From Streptomyces sp. Mut1 (GTDB lineage: Bacteria > Actinomycetota > Actinomycetes > Streptomycetales > Streptomycetaceae): DNA of 64,000 nucleotides. The stretch covers positions 6,210,001 to 6,274,000 of the forward strand of contig NZ_CP120997.1 of the NCBI RefSeq assembly GCF_030719295.1, in the 5' to 3' direction. Made by a program: the position numbers and the translations under genes. The notes under the pieces are model-generated. The model was not told the origin of the DNA. It searched no databases and saw nothing but the letters and a program-made list of their open reading frames with translations. This document shows positions 45,299-56,067 of this stretch, in pieces. Every line of letters starts with the position of its first letter. Position 1 is the first letter of the stretch.

Positions 45299-45687
45299 GC
45301 GGCTGTCCGGGCGCGGGACGCGAGCTGAGGGAAGGAGTCTTCCCATACGGAGCGCACGGTGCGGCCGACGAGGGTGCGGAGTACCGGCCACATCTGAAGG
45401 AGCAGATCCCGGTTGATGTACTTCGCGAGGTCGTCGCGCAGACCCTCGTGCAGGACCGTGCGGTACAGCCCCATGCGTTGGCGGGGCTTGCCCATGTCGT
45501 ACGAGGTCATCCCCGACCAGGCCACATGCGACGGCAACTGCACGACCCCCCGCACCGGGCCGTGCAACTCGTCCAGCGTCTCGGGCAGACGTCGCCGGAA
45601 CTTCTCCCGGTACAGGGCGAGATCCTCGGCGTCCGCGCCCGCGAGCCTGCTGGGCGTCGACGCGGGGGACTGTGGGTCGGTGGGCAT
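45295..45687 (-). CDS. Small protein coupled to the AbiEii-type gene
   Basis: 130 residues, soluble and probably helical, with LPSHVAWSGMTSYDMGKPRQRMGLYRTVLHEGLRDDLAKYINRDLLLQMWPVLRTLVG. I do not recognise a named family. Its stop overlaps the start of the nucleotidyltransferase by four bases, the usual order of antitoxin then toxin, so it is the candidate antitoxin or regulator. ATG at 45687. Confidence 0.7.
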   Translation of the reverse strand: MPTDPQSPASTPSRLAGADAEDLALYREKFRRRLPETLDELHGPVRGVVQLPSHVAWSGMTSYDMGKPRQRMGLYRTVLHEGLRDDLAKYINRDLLLQMWPVLRTLVGRTVRSVWEDSFPQLASRARTAA

Positions 45688-45817
45688 GCGTCCATTATGG
45701 CGTCCGGAGAGCGGCAGTGGCCGAAAGGCTCACGGCGCCGACCCGCAATCGCGCCGAGTCCTGGCCGACCGCCGCGCGCCCCTGGCCCGCTGGGCAGCGC
45801 GCGGCAGCCCCCGCCCC

Positions 45818-47347
45818 TCAGATATCCCGGAAGATCTCGATCTGCGCCCCCACCGAGTTCAGCCGCTCCGCCAGCTCCTCGTAGCCCCGGTTGATCACGT
45901 ACACGTTGCGCAGGACCGACGTGCCCTCCGCCGCCATCATGGCGAGCAGGACCACCACCGCCGGGCGCAGGGCCGGGGGGCACATCATTTCGGCGGCGCG
46001 CCAGCGGGTCGGGCCCTCGACCAGGACGCGGTGGGGGTCCAGGAGCTGGAGGCGGCCGCCCAGGCGGTTGAGGTCGGTGAGGTAGATGGCGCGGTTGTCG
46101 TAGACCCAGTCGTGGATCAGGGTCTGGCCGTGCGCCGAGGCCGCGATGGCCGCGAAGAACGGGACGTTGTCGATGTTGAGGCCGGGGAACGGCATCGGGT
46201 GGATCTTGTCGATCGGCGCCTCCAGTTTGGAGGGGCGGACCGTCAGGTCGACCAGGCGGGTGCGGCCGTTGTCCGCCGCGTACTCCGGGGTGCGGTCGCA
46301 GTCGACGCCCATCTCCTCCAGGACCGCCAGTTCGATCTCCAGGAACTCGATCGGCACCCGGCGGATCGTCAGCTCCGACTCCGTGACGACGGCGGCGGCC
46401 AGCAGGCTCATCGCCTCGACCGGGTCCTCGGACGGGGAGTAGTCCACGTCCACGTCGATGGAGGGCAGGCCGTGGACGGTGAGCGTCGTCGTGCCGACGC
46501 CCTCCACCCGTACGCCCAGCGCCTCCAGGAAGAAGCACAGGTCCTGGACCATGTAGTTGGAGGAGGCGTTGCGGATGACCGTGGTGCCGTCGTGACGGGC
46601 GGCGGCCAGCAGGGCGTTCTCGGTCACGGTGTCGCCGCGCTCGGTCAGCACGATGGGGCGGCCGGGCGTGACGGAGTGGTCGACCCGGGCGTGGTAGATG
46701 CCCTCGGTCGCGGCGATGTCCAGGCCGAAGCGGCGCAGCGCGATCATGTGCGGCTCGATCGTCCGCGTACCGAGGTCGCAGCCGCCCGCGTACGGCAGCT
46801 TGAACGCGTCCATGCGGTGCAGCAGCGGGCCGAGGAACATGATGATGGAGCGCGTGCGGCGGGCGGCGTCGGCGTCGATGGCGTCCATGTCGAGCCGGGC
46901 CGGCGGGACGATCTCCAGGTCGGTGCCGTCGTTGATCCAGCGGGCGCGCACGCCGATGGAGTTGAGCACTTCGAGGAGGCGGTAGACCTCCTCGATGCGG
47001 GCCACCCGGCGCAGCACCGTACGGCCCTTGTTGAGCAGTGAGGCGCAGAGCAGCGCCACGCAGGCGTTCTTACTCGTCTTGACGTCGATGGACCCGGAGA
47101 GCCGTCGTCCTCCGACCACGCGCAGATGCATGGGGCCGGCGTAGCCGAGCGACACGATTTCGCTGTCGAGTGCTTCACCGATGCGGGCGATCATCTCAAG
47201 GCTGATGTTTTGATTGCCGCGCTCGATGCGGTTCACGGCGCTCTGGCTGGTTCCGAGCGCCTCGGCAAGCTGGCTCTGTGTCCAGCCCCGGTGCTGACGG
47301 GCGTCACGGATGAGCTTGCCGATACGTACGAGGTAGTCATCTGACAT
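45818..47347 (-). CDS. HTH-MurA-like enolpyruvyl transferase fusion
   Basis: 509 residues. The first about 70 form an XRE helix-turn-helix (LIRDARQHRGWTQSQLAEALGTSQSAVNRIERG). The rest is an EPSP-synthase/MurA-like fold beginning MHLRVVGGRRLSGSIDVKTSKNACVALL. The MurA Lys-Asn pair (SKNA) and the active-site Cys-Arg loop (AGGCDLGTR) are kept. The FPTD segment reads FPGLNID, and the DLRAG segment reads ALRPA, so two conserved active-site Asp residues seem replaced. MurA makes UDP-GlcNAc-enolpyruvate for peptidoglycan; this version may be regulatory or act on another substrate. ATG at 47347. Confidence 0.85.
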   Translation of the reverse strand: MSDDYLVRIGKLIRDARQHRGWTQSQLAEALGTSQSAVNRIERGNQNISLEMIARIGEALDSEIVSLGYAGPMHLRVVGGRRLSGSIDVKTSKNACVALLCASLLNKGRTVLRRVARIEEVYRLLEVLNSIGVRARWINDGTDLEIVPPARLDMDAIDADAARRTRSIIMFLGPLLHRMDAFKLPYAGGCDLGTRTIEPHMIALRRFGLDIAATEGIYHARVDHSVTPGRPIVLTERGDTVTENALLAAARHDGTTVIRNASSNYMVQDLCFFLEALGVRVEGVGTTTLTVHGLPSIDVDVDYSPSEDPVEAMSLLAAAVVTESELTIRRVPIEFLEIELAVLEEMGVDCDRTPEYAADNGRTRLVDLTVRPSKLEAPIDKIHPMPFPGLNIDNVPFFAAIAASAHGQTLIHDWVYDNRAIYLTDLNRLGGRLQLLDPHRVLVEGPTRWRAAEMMCPPALRPAVVVLLAMMAAEGTSVLRNVYVINRGYEELAERLNSVGAQIEIFRDI

Positions 47348-47358
47348 GTCGGCAGGCT

Positions 47359-47374
47359 ATCTCAGATATGAGAT
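47359..47374. promoter_or_regulatory. Palindrome directly upstream of the HTH-MurA gene
   Basis: ATCTCA-GATA-TGAGAT, 12 bases before the ATG. Position and symmetry suit an operator, perhaps for the gene's own HTH domain. Confidence 0.6.
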
Positions 47375-47561
47375 GGCACTCGGGTGGGGGTGTGCCGTTC
47401 GGGTGAGAGGTGGGTGTGGCGGAGTGCCGGATGGGGGCGCGGAGGCGGTTGGGGAGGTGGGCGCGGAGGAGGCGCGGAGGGGTTGGGGAGGGGGTGCCGC
47501 GAGCCGGGGCCGGCGGAAATCCTGTCGACCCCGGCCGGTGTGGCTCATAGGGTCCCGCTCC

Positions 47562-48227
47562 ATGAAGTCCCACGGCATGAAGGTGCTCTCCGTCAACATC
47601 GGCCGTCCCCGCCCCAATCCGTGGAAGGGGCTGAGCGCGACCGGCATCGACAAGCGGCCGGTCGACGGTCCGGTCGCGGTGACGGCTCCCGGGCCCAAGG
47701 GCACCGGAGCCGTCGGGCTGGCCGGTGACCGGGCCTACGACGTGAAGCATCACGGTGGCACCGACCAGGCCGTCTACGCGTACGCGCGCGAGGATCTCGA
47801 CGGCTGGGAGGGTGAATTCGGCCGGCCGCTCACGGGCGGGGTGTTCGGCGAGAACCTGACCACTCTCGGGGTGGAGGTGAACGGGGCGCTGATCGGTGAG
47901 CGGTGGCGGATCGGGCCGGACGTCGTCCTGGAGGTGTCGTGTCCGCGGATTCCGTGTGCGACGTTCCAGGGGTGGCTGGCGCGGGAGGGATGGCTCAAGC
48001 GGTTCACGCGGGCTGCCCTGCCGGGTGCGTATCTGCGCGTGATCGAACCCGGCGAGATCCGCGGCGGCGACCCGCTGGAGATCGTGCACCGGCCCGCCCA
48101 TGAGGTGACCGTCGCGATGTCGTTCCGGGCGATGACCCTGGAGCCGGAACTGTTCCCGCTGCTCGCCGTCGCCGACGCGCTGCCCGAGGAGACGAAGGAG
48201 CGGCTTCGCCGACGCACCTCTCTGTAG
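47562..48227 (+). CDS. MOSC-domain protein (YiiM-like)
   Basis: 221 residues. MOSC pattern: MKVLSVNIGRPRPNPW, VGLAGDRAYDVKHHGGTDQAVYAYAREDLDGWE and the conserved Cys segment VSCPRIPCATFQGWL. YiiM-type MOSC proteins use the molybdenum cofactor to reduce N-hydroxylated compounds. ATG 47562 is preferred over 47577: TAGGGT (47548-47553) would start transcription at about that ATG, giving a leaderless message, and there is no Shine-Dalgarno. Divergent from the HTH-MurA gene. Confidence 0.85.
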   Translation: MKSHGMKVLSVNIGRPRPNPWKGLSATGIDKRPVDGPVAVTAPGPKGTGAVGLAGDRAYDVKHHGGTDQAVYAYAREDLDGWEGEFGRPLTGGVFGENLTTLGVEVNGALIGERWRIGPDVVLEVSCPRIPCATFQGWLAREGWLKRFTRAALPGAYLRVIEPGEIRGGDPLEIVHRPAHEVTVAMSFRAMTLEPELFPLLAVADALPEETKERLRRRTSL

Positions 48228-48343
48228 GGCCATCCGAGTGTCCGTGCGGCGGGCGAAAGCGCAGGGGAGCGCTGGTGCCGTACCCGGATGCGCGGCGCAC
48301 CAGGGCGCCCGGACATGACCCGTCAGCGGTCATGTACTAGAGT

Positions 48344-48361
48344 TATCTCGACATCGAGATA
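48344..48361. promoter_or_regulatory. Perfect palindrome upstream of aconitase
   Basis: TATCTCGA-CA-TCGAGATA, 155 bases before the acnA start. Its ATCTC/GAGAT half-sites resemble those of the palindrome in front of the HTH-MurA gene. A repressor site is likely; the factor is unknown. Confidence 0.65.
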
Positions 48362-48393
48362 TATGCCGAAGGCGCACAGCGGGCCGCACGCGG

Positions 48394-48422
48394 TAAGGGT
48401 TACCTAACTAATCCTTACCTTA
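48394..48422 (+). promoter_or_regulatory. Iron-box-like sequence upstream of aconitase
   Basis: TAAGGGTTACCTAACTAA followed by TTACCTTA resembles the DmdR/IdeR iron box (TTAGGTTAGSCTNACCTAA type), with about 12 of 18 bases matching ungapped. Iron control of an Fe-S enzyme would make sense, but this is an eye match only. Confidence 0.35.
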
Positions 48423-48423
48423 G

Positions 48424-51231
<2,808 letters not shown>

Positions 51232-51250
51232 GGATCAGCGGCAGTACGAC

Positions 51251-51290
51251 GAGAGGGCCGCATCCCCGGCGACGGGGGTGCGGCCCTCTC
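51251..51290. terminator. Bidirectional terminator after acnA
   Basis: GAGAGGGCCGCATCCCC paired with GGGGGTGCGGCCCTCTC, a 17-bp stem between convergent genes. Confidence 0.9.
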
Positions 51291-51319
51291 TCATGCTCCG
51301 GGAAGAGCTGCCGTGCGGA

Positions 51320-52222
51320 TCAGAACAGGAACTTGTAGCTGTTCCAGCCGCTCGTGCCGATCTTCTTCTTGGCCTTGTACGGGGCCGCGGCGTTGCCGGT
51401 GCCGCTGTACAGGTACAGCTCGCCGCCCTTGCGGGCGATGAGGTCGGTGCGGCCGTCCAGGTCGACGTCACCCGTGGAGATGAGGCGGTCGTACTGGTTC
51501 CAGCCGCTGCCGATCTGGGTGCGCTTGGCGAACGGCGCCTTCTGGTTGCCGGTGCCCTTGTACAGCCACAGGACGCCGGACTTGTCGCGGGCGACGACGT
51601 CGTTCTTGCCGTCGCCGTTCAGGTCGCCGTTGCCGGCGATCTCGCTGTAGATGTTCCAGCCGTAGCCGGCCTTGATGCGCTTGGTGACCGTGCCGTCGCC
51701 GTAGCCGAGGTAGACGTAGAGGTCGCCCTTGGTGTCCACGGCGAGGATGTCGCCCGCTGCCGCTCCGCCGATCTGGCCGGGGGAGACGATCTTGTTGTAG
51801 GTGTTCCAGCCGTAGCCGATCTTGACCGACGACGAGTCGAACTTCAGGTAGCCCATGTCCCCGTTGGTCTCACGGAACCAGAGACCATCGCTCTTGCCGT
51901 CGACCTGGTTGTCGACCTGCATCATGGCGCTGACGCCGACCCAGCCCGAACCCGAGACCTCGCGGGCGCTCAGGCCGCCCTTGCCGTCCGGCGAGTAGGA
52001 GTAGGCCGTGCCCGCGGAGTTCACGCCGTACAGCGCGAACGACGGGGTGGCGGCGGCGGCCGAGACAGCTGCCGCCGGCTGGTCCGCCGCCGCGCCGAGC
52101 GACGGCTGCGGGGCGTCCGCGGCCACCGCGGAGGTGCCGGTGGCGACGAGGGCGGCGGTGAGCGCCGCGGCTGCCGCGCGAGCGGCTGTGCGTGTGTAGT
52201 GCCGGCCAGTGGTTTTGGCCAC
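51320..52222 (-). CDS. Secreted FG-GAP/VCBS-repeat protein, copy 1
   Basis: 300 residues with a signal peptide (AARAAAAALTAALVATGTSAVAA). The mature part is a beta-propeller-like set of repeats of form GYGWNxYxxIxxxGDxxGDGxNDxxARDxxGxLYLYxGTGN, with Asp-rich Ca-binding loops (NGDLNGDGKNDVVARD). It is a close paralogue of the next upstream gene, 140 bases away. GTG 52222 is supported by GGAG five bases upstream. Function unknown; such repeats often mediate surface binding. Confidence 0.85.
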   Translation of the reverse strand: MAKTTGRHYTRTAARAAAAALTAALVATGTSAVAADAPQPSLGAAADQPAAAVSAAAATPSFALYGVNSAGTAYSYSPDGKGGLSAREVSGSGWVGVSAMMQVDNQVDGKSDGLWFRETNGDMGYLKFDSSSVKIGYGWNTYNKIVSPGQIGGAAAGDILAVDTKGDLYVYLGYGDGTVTKRIKAGYGWNIYSEIAGNGDLNGDGKNDVVARDKSGVLWLYKGTGNQKAPFAKRTQIGSGWNQYDRLISTGDVDLDGRTDLIARKGGELYLYSGTGNAAAPYKAKKKIGTSGWNSYKFLF

Positions 52223-52362
52223 AAGTACTCCATGGATCGTGAAGTGGGACGTGGCCCGCCGCACGGCGGCGGGCCACCGATTCAGCCGAATCGTGTCACG
52301 ATTTCGGGCGCGAAACCTTCACGTTTCGTCATGAGTCTGTAACCGCGTGGTTGTCGCCGCGA

Positions 52363-53214
52363 TCAGAAGAAGAGGTTGTACGTGTTCCAGCCGGAAGTCC
52401 CGATGATGGCCTTGGGCTTGTACGGGGCCGCTGCCTTGCCGGTGCCCGCGTACAGGTACAGCTCGCCCTTGGCGTTGCGGGCGACCAGGTCCGTGATGCC
52501 GTCCATGGTGAGGTCGCCGGCGGCGAAGATGGTGTTGTACTGGTTCCAGCCGCTGCCGATCTTGGTGCGCTTGGCGTACGGGTCGTGCTGGTTGCCGGTG
52601 CCCTTGTACAGCCACAGGACGCCGGACTTGTCGCGGGCGACGAGGTCGTTCTTGCCGTCGCCGTCCAGGTCGCCGTTGCCGGCGATCGCGGTGTAGATGT
52701 CCCAGCCGTAGCCGACCTTCAGGCGCTTGGTGACCGTGCCGTCGCCGTAGCCCAGGTAGAGGTAGAGGTCGCCCTTGGTGTCGCGGGCGAGCAGGTCGCC
52801 GCCCTCGGCGCCGCCGAACTGACCGACCGAGACCAGGGTGTTGTAGATGTCCCAGCCGTAACCGATCTTCTTCGCGGCGGAGTTGCCCTCGTAGTAGTAG
52901 ATGTTGCCCGAGGTGCCGAGCTGCCAGCGGCCGTCCGCGATGTTGTCCGCGTTGTTGTCCACCTGGCCGACGAACTTGAGGTTCGTCCAGCCGGTGTCGA
53001 TCTTGACGCGCGACGAGAGGGTGCCGTCACCCTGCGGCGCGTACGTGTAGGCGGTGCCGGAGCTGTCGACGCCCGAGAGGGCGAACAGCGGCGCGTCGCC
53101 CGGCTCGGCGGCAACGGCGGCGGACGCGCCGGCGGCGACCAGAGCGGCGGTTATCGCGGCGGCGGTGAGACGGGTGGCGGCCCGCCCGGTCCGACGGCCA
53201 GAGATCTTGGCCAC
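52363..53214 (-). CDS. Secreted FG-GAP/VCBS-repeat protein, copy 2
   Basis: 283 residues, same architecture as its neighbour: signal peptide (RLTAAAITAALVAAGASAAVAA), then repeats such as GYGWDIYTAIAGNGDLDGDGKNDLVARDKSGVLWLYKGTGN. Much of the C-terminal two thirds is nearly identical to copy 1, while the first 80 mature residues differ. GTG 53214 after GGAG. Tandem duplication with partial divergence or gene conversion. Confidence 0.85.
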   Translation of the reverse strand: MAKISGRRTGRAATRLTAAAITAALVAAGASAAVAAEPGDAPLFALSGVDSSGTAYTYAPQGDGTLSSRVKIDTGWTNLKFVGQVDNNADNIADGRWQLGTSGNIYYYEGNSAAKKIGYGWDIYNTLVSVGQFGGAEGGDLLARDTKGDLYLYLGYGDGTVTKRLKVGYGWDIYTAIAGNGDLDGDGKNDLVARDKSGVLWLYKGTGNQHDPYAKRTKIGSGWNQYNTIFAAGDLTMDGITDLVARNAKGELYLYAGTGKAAAPYKPKAIIGTSGWNTYNLFF

Positions 53215-53483
53215 GTGTGTTCTCCATGGATGGTGGGACGAGGCGTGACGAGCCGCGGGATACGGGGACACGCCACGGAATTGAGGGTGATCCTTTCACG
53301 AGTCCCTCACGTGTCCAAGGGTTTGGCGAAATGACGCCAACGCTACATCTTCGCCCCGGTATGCGGACGTTGCCGCGGCCCCGGACCCCCGCGTTCGTAC
53401 CGAAGTGCGTACCCGCGCGTGGGCGGGGCAGATGGTCGGTAGCTTCCGAAAACCCGTCGGACAGCGGAAGAAGAGGAGTTGTC

Positions 53484-53744
53484 GTGTCATTTCTGTGGGC
53501 CATCATCGCGGGACTCGTCATCGGCCTGCTGGCCAAGCTCGTCGTCCCCGGCCGCCAGCCCATCCCCCTCTGGCTGACGATCCTCCTCGGCATCGTCGGT
53601 GCCCTCGTCGGCAACGCCCTCGCCAGCGCCTTCGGCGTACGTGACACCGCGGGTATCGACTGGATCAGGCACATCTTCCAGATCGGTGTCGCCGCCGTCC
53701 TCATCGCCCTCGTCAGCCCCGCGTGGGTGCGACGGCGCGGCTGA
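53484..53744 (+). CDS. GlsB/YeaQ/YmgE-family stress membrane protein
   Basis: 86 residues forming three membrane helices: FLWAIIAGLVIGLLAKLVVPG, IPLWLTILLGIVGALVGNALA and a C-terminal IFQIGVAAVLIALVSPAWV. The LAKLVVPGRQPIPL loop is the family hallmark. GTG 53484 follows AGAGGAG. Members are small inner-membrane proteins induced by stress; the exact role is unsettled. Confidence 0.92.
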   Translation: MSFLWAIIAGLVIGLLAKLVVPGRQPIPLWLTILLGIVGALVGNALASAFGVRDTAGIDWIRHIFQIGVAAVLIALVSPAWVRRRG

Positions 53745-53752
53745 GCGGCCGT

Positions 53753-53801
53753 ACGACGACGCCCTGCCCGCCGCGGACCGCGGCCGGCAGGGCGTCGTCG
53801 T
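53753..53801. terminator. Bidirectional terminator between GlsB-type gene and GH1 gene
   Basis: ACGACGACGCCCTGCC and its exact complement GGCAGGGCGTCGTCGT form a 16-bp stem, with a further CCGCGG pairing in the loop. Confidence 0.88.
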
Positions 53802-53819
53802 GCCCGCTTCCCTCCGGGG

Positions 53820-55199
53820 TCAGGACCGGTGGGAGGCGATCAGCCCCTGATACCAGCGGTAGCTGTCCTTCGGGGTGCGTTCCTGGGTGTCGTAGTCGAC
53901 CCGGATGATCCCGAACCGCTTCGCGTACCCGAGCGCCCACTCGAAGTTGTCCAGCAGCGACCACACGTAGTAGCCCCGCACATCGACACCCGCGTCCATC
54001 GCCGCCCGCAGCGCCGTCAGATGCGTACGCAGGTACTCGACGCGGTCCGCGTCGCGCACCGCCCCGTCCGGCTCCACGGTGTCGTACTCCGCCGAGCCGT
54101 TCTCCGTGATGTGCACCGGAGGCAGCGCGTCCCCGTAGGTCTCCTTCAGCGCCGTCAGCAGATCGGTGAAGGACTCCGGGACGACCGGCCAGCCCATCGC
54201 CGTCGTGCGCACGTCCGGGTACGAGGTCTCGCGCAGCCGGTTGTCCGTCGCGACCCGCAGCGCCGGGTCGGGCTCGCGGTGCGGGGCGTCGGCGACCACG
54301 ATCGGGCGGTAGTAGTTGATGCCGAGGAAGTCCAGCGGCTGGGATATCAGCTCCAGATCGCCCTCGCGCCGGAAGTCCTGCCCGGTGATCAGCTCGCCCC
54401 AGGTCTCCTCGTCGCTCGCCGGGTAGCGGCCGGCCAGGATCGGCTCGGTCCACACCAGGTTGTGCTGGGTGTCCGCGCGGAGGACCGCGGCCAGGTCGGC
54501 GTCCGAGCCGGTGGCCGGGACGTTGCGGTCCAGGTTGAGGGTGATGCCCGCCTCCCGGACACCCGCCGCCCGCAGCTCCTTCATCGCCAGGCCGTGGCCG
54601 ACGAGCAGGTGGTGCGCGGCGGCCAGTGCGCCGCGCCCCTCCTTCGCGCCCGGTGCGTGCCGGCCCACCGAGTAGCCGAGGAACGCGCTGCACCACGGCT
54701 CGTTCAGGGTGATCCAGCGCGGCACCCGGTCGCCCAGGTGCTCCGCCATGATCGCCGTGTACTCGCCGAACCGCTCGGCCGTCTCCCGTACCCGCCAGCC
54801 GCCCCGGTCCTCCAGTGCCTGCGGCAGGTCCCAGTGGTAGAGGGTGGCGGCCGGCTCGATGCCCGCTTCGAGGAGTTCGTCGACGAGCCGGGAGTAGAAG
54901 TCGAGACCCTTGGGGTTCACCGCGCCGGAGCCGTCCGGCTGGACACGGGACCAGGCGATCGAGAAGCGGTACGAGCCGACGCCCAGCTCGCGCAGGAGTG
55001 CCACGTCCTCCCGGTAGCGGTGGTAGTGGTCGCAGGCGACGTCGCCCGTGTCACCGCCGTCCGTCTTCCCGGGGGTGTGGCTGTAGGTGTCCCAGATCGA
55101 CGGGCCGCGGCCGTCCTCCTGCGCGGCACCCTCGATCTGGTAGGAGGCCGTGGCCGCGCCGAAGACGAAGCCGGGCGGAAACACGGGGAAGTCAGTCAT
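53820..55199 (-). CDS. GH1 beta-glucosidase
   Basis: 459-residue cytosolic retaining glycosidase. PPGFVFGAATASYQIEGAAQEDGRGPSIWDTY is the GH1 N-terminal signature. The acid/base Glu is in WITLNEPWCSAF (about residue 166) and the nucleophile Glu in VHITENGS (about 366). No signal peptide, so it acts on imported oligosaccharide. ATG at 55199, eight bases after the permease stop, last gene of a binding protein-permease-permease-glycosidase operon. Could equally be a beta-galactosidase or beta-xylosidase of this family. Confidence 0.94.
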   Translation of the reverse strand: MTDFPVFPPGFVFGAATASYQIEGAAQEDGRGPSIWDTYSHTPGKTDGGDTGDVACDHYHRYREDVALLRELGVGSYRFSIAWSRVQPDGSGAVNPKGLDFYSRLVDELLEAGIEPAATLYHWDLPQALEDRGGWRVRETAERFGEYTAIMAEHLGDRVPRWITLNEPWCSAFLGYSVGRHAPGAKEGRGALAAAHHLLVGHGLAMKELRAAGVREAGITLNLDRNVPATGSDADLAAVLRADTQHNLVWTEPILAGRYPASDEETWGELITGQDFRREGDLELISQPLDFLGINYYRPIVVADAPHREPDPALRVATDNRLRETSYPDVRTTAMGWPVVPESFTDLLTALKETYGDALPPVHITENGSAEYDTVEPDGAVRDADRVEYLRTHLTALRAAMDAGVDVRGYYVWSLLDNFEWALGYAKRFGIIRVDYDTQERTPKDSYRWYQGLIASHRS

Positions 55200-55207
55200 G
55201 GAAACCC

Positions 55208-56062
55208 TTACTTGACCGAGCCGCCGGTGATTCCGGCGGCGATGTACTTCTGGGAGAGCACGAGCAGGACCGCGGCGGGGATCGCGGACAGCACGGACGC
55301 GGCCATCACCGAACCCCAGTCGCCGACGTGGGCGCCGATGTACTGGTAGATGCCCAGGGTGATCGGCTTGACGTCGTCCGTGGTGTTCAGGGTCAGCGCG
55401 AACATGAAGTCGCTCCAGGCGTACAGGAACGAGAACAGCCCCGCCGTGATCAGGGAGTTGCGGCTCATCGGGAGCACGACCCGCACGAACGTACGGAAGC
55501 GCCCGGCGCCGTCGACCTCGGCGGCCTCGATGACCTCGCGCGGGATGGCGACCATGAACGACCGCATCAGCACGATCGCGAAGGGGATGCCGAGGGAGGC
55601 GTCCGCCAGCATCAGACCGGCGTACGAGTTGACCAGGCCGAGGTCCACGTACGCGCTGTACAGCGCGTTGGCGATGACGATGCCCGGCACCATCTGGGTG
55701 ATGAGCGTGCCGAAGACGATGGTCCTGGTGCCGCGCAGCTTGAACTGGGCCAGCCCGTAGGCGGCGGGCGCCGAGATCGCCAGACAGATGGCCACCGCGC
55801 CGAGCGCCACGGCCAGCGAGGTCAGCAGGTTGCCGCCCTGGTCGCTGAGGGCCGAGCGGAAGCCGGACAGGTCCAGGCCGTGCGGGACGGGGCTGACCTC
55901 CAGCAGCCCGGACTCGGGCTGGAGCGCGGTGTTCACCATCCAGTACAGCGGGAACAGCATCACGCACAGCACCAGGATGCCGAAGACCATGGCGCCCCAG
56001 CGCCGCTTCGGCCGGCCGGTGGGACGGGTGGGGGCGGCGGGGGTACGCACAGTGCTCGCCAT
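55208..56062 (-). CDS. Oligosaccharide ABC transporter permease, second subunit
   Basis: 284 residues, MalG type. N-terminal membrane helix (MVFGILVLCVMLFPLYWMVNTAL), EAA loop IPREVIEAAEVDGAGRFRTF, and the usual end SQKYIAAGITGGSVK. ATG at 56062, five bases after the stop of the partner permease. ATP is probably supplied by the shared ATPase MsiK encoded elsewhere. Confidence 0.95.
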   Translation of the reverse strand: MASTVRTPAAPTRPTGRPKRRWGAMVFGILVLCVMLFPLYWMVNTALQPESGLLEVSPVPHGLDLSGFRSALSDQGGNLLTSLAVALGAVAICLAISAPAAYGLAQFKLRGTRTIVFGTLITQMVPGIVIANALYSAYVDLGLVNSYAGLMLADASLGIPFAIVLMRSFMVAIPREVIEAAEVDGAGRFRTFVRVVLPMSRNSLITAGLFSFLYAWSDFMFALTLNTTDDVKPITLGIYQYIGAHVGDWGSVMAASVLSAIPAAVLLVLSQKYIAAGITGGSVK

Positions 56063-56067
56063 GCCGG

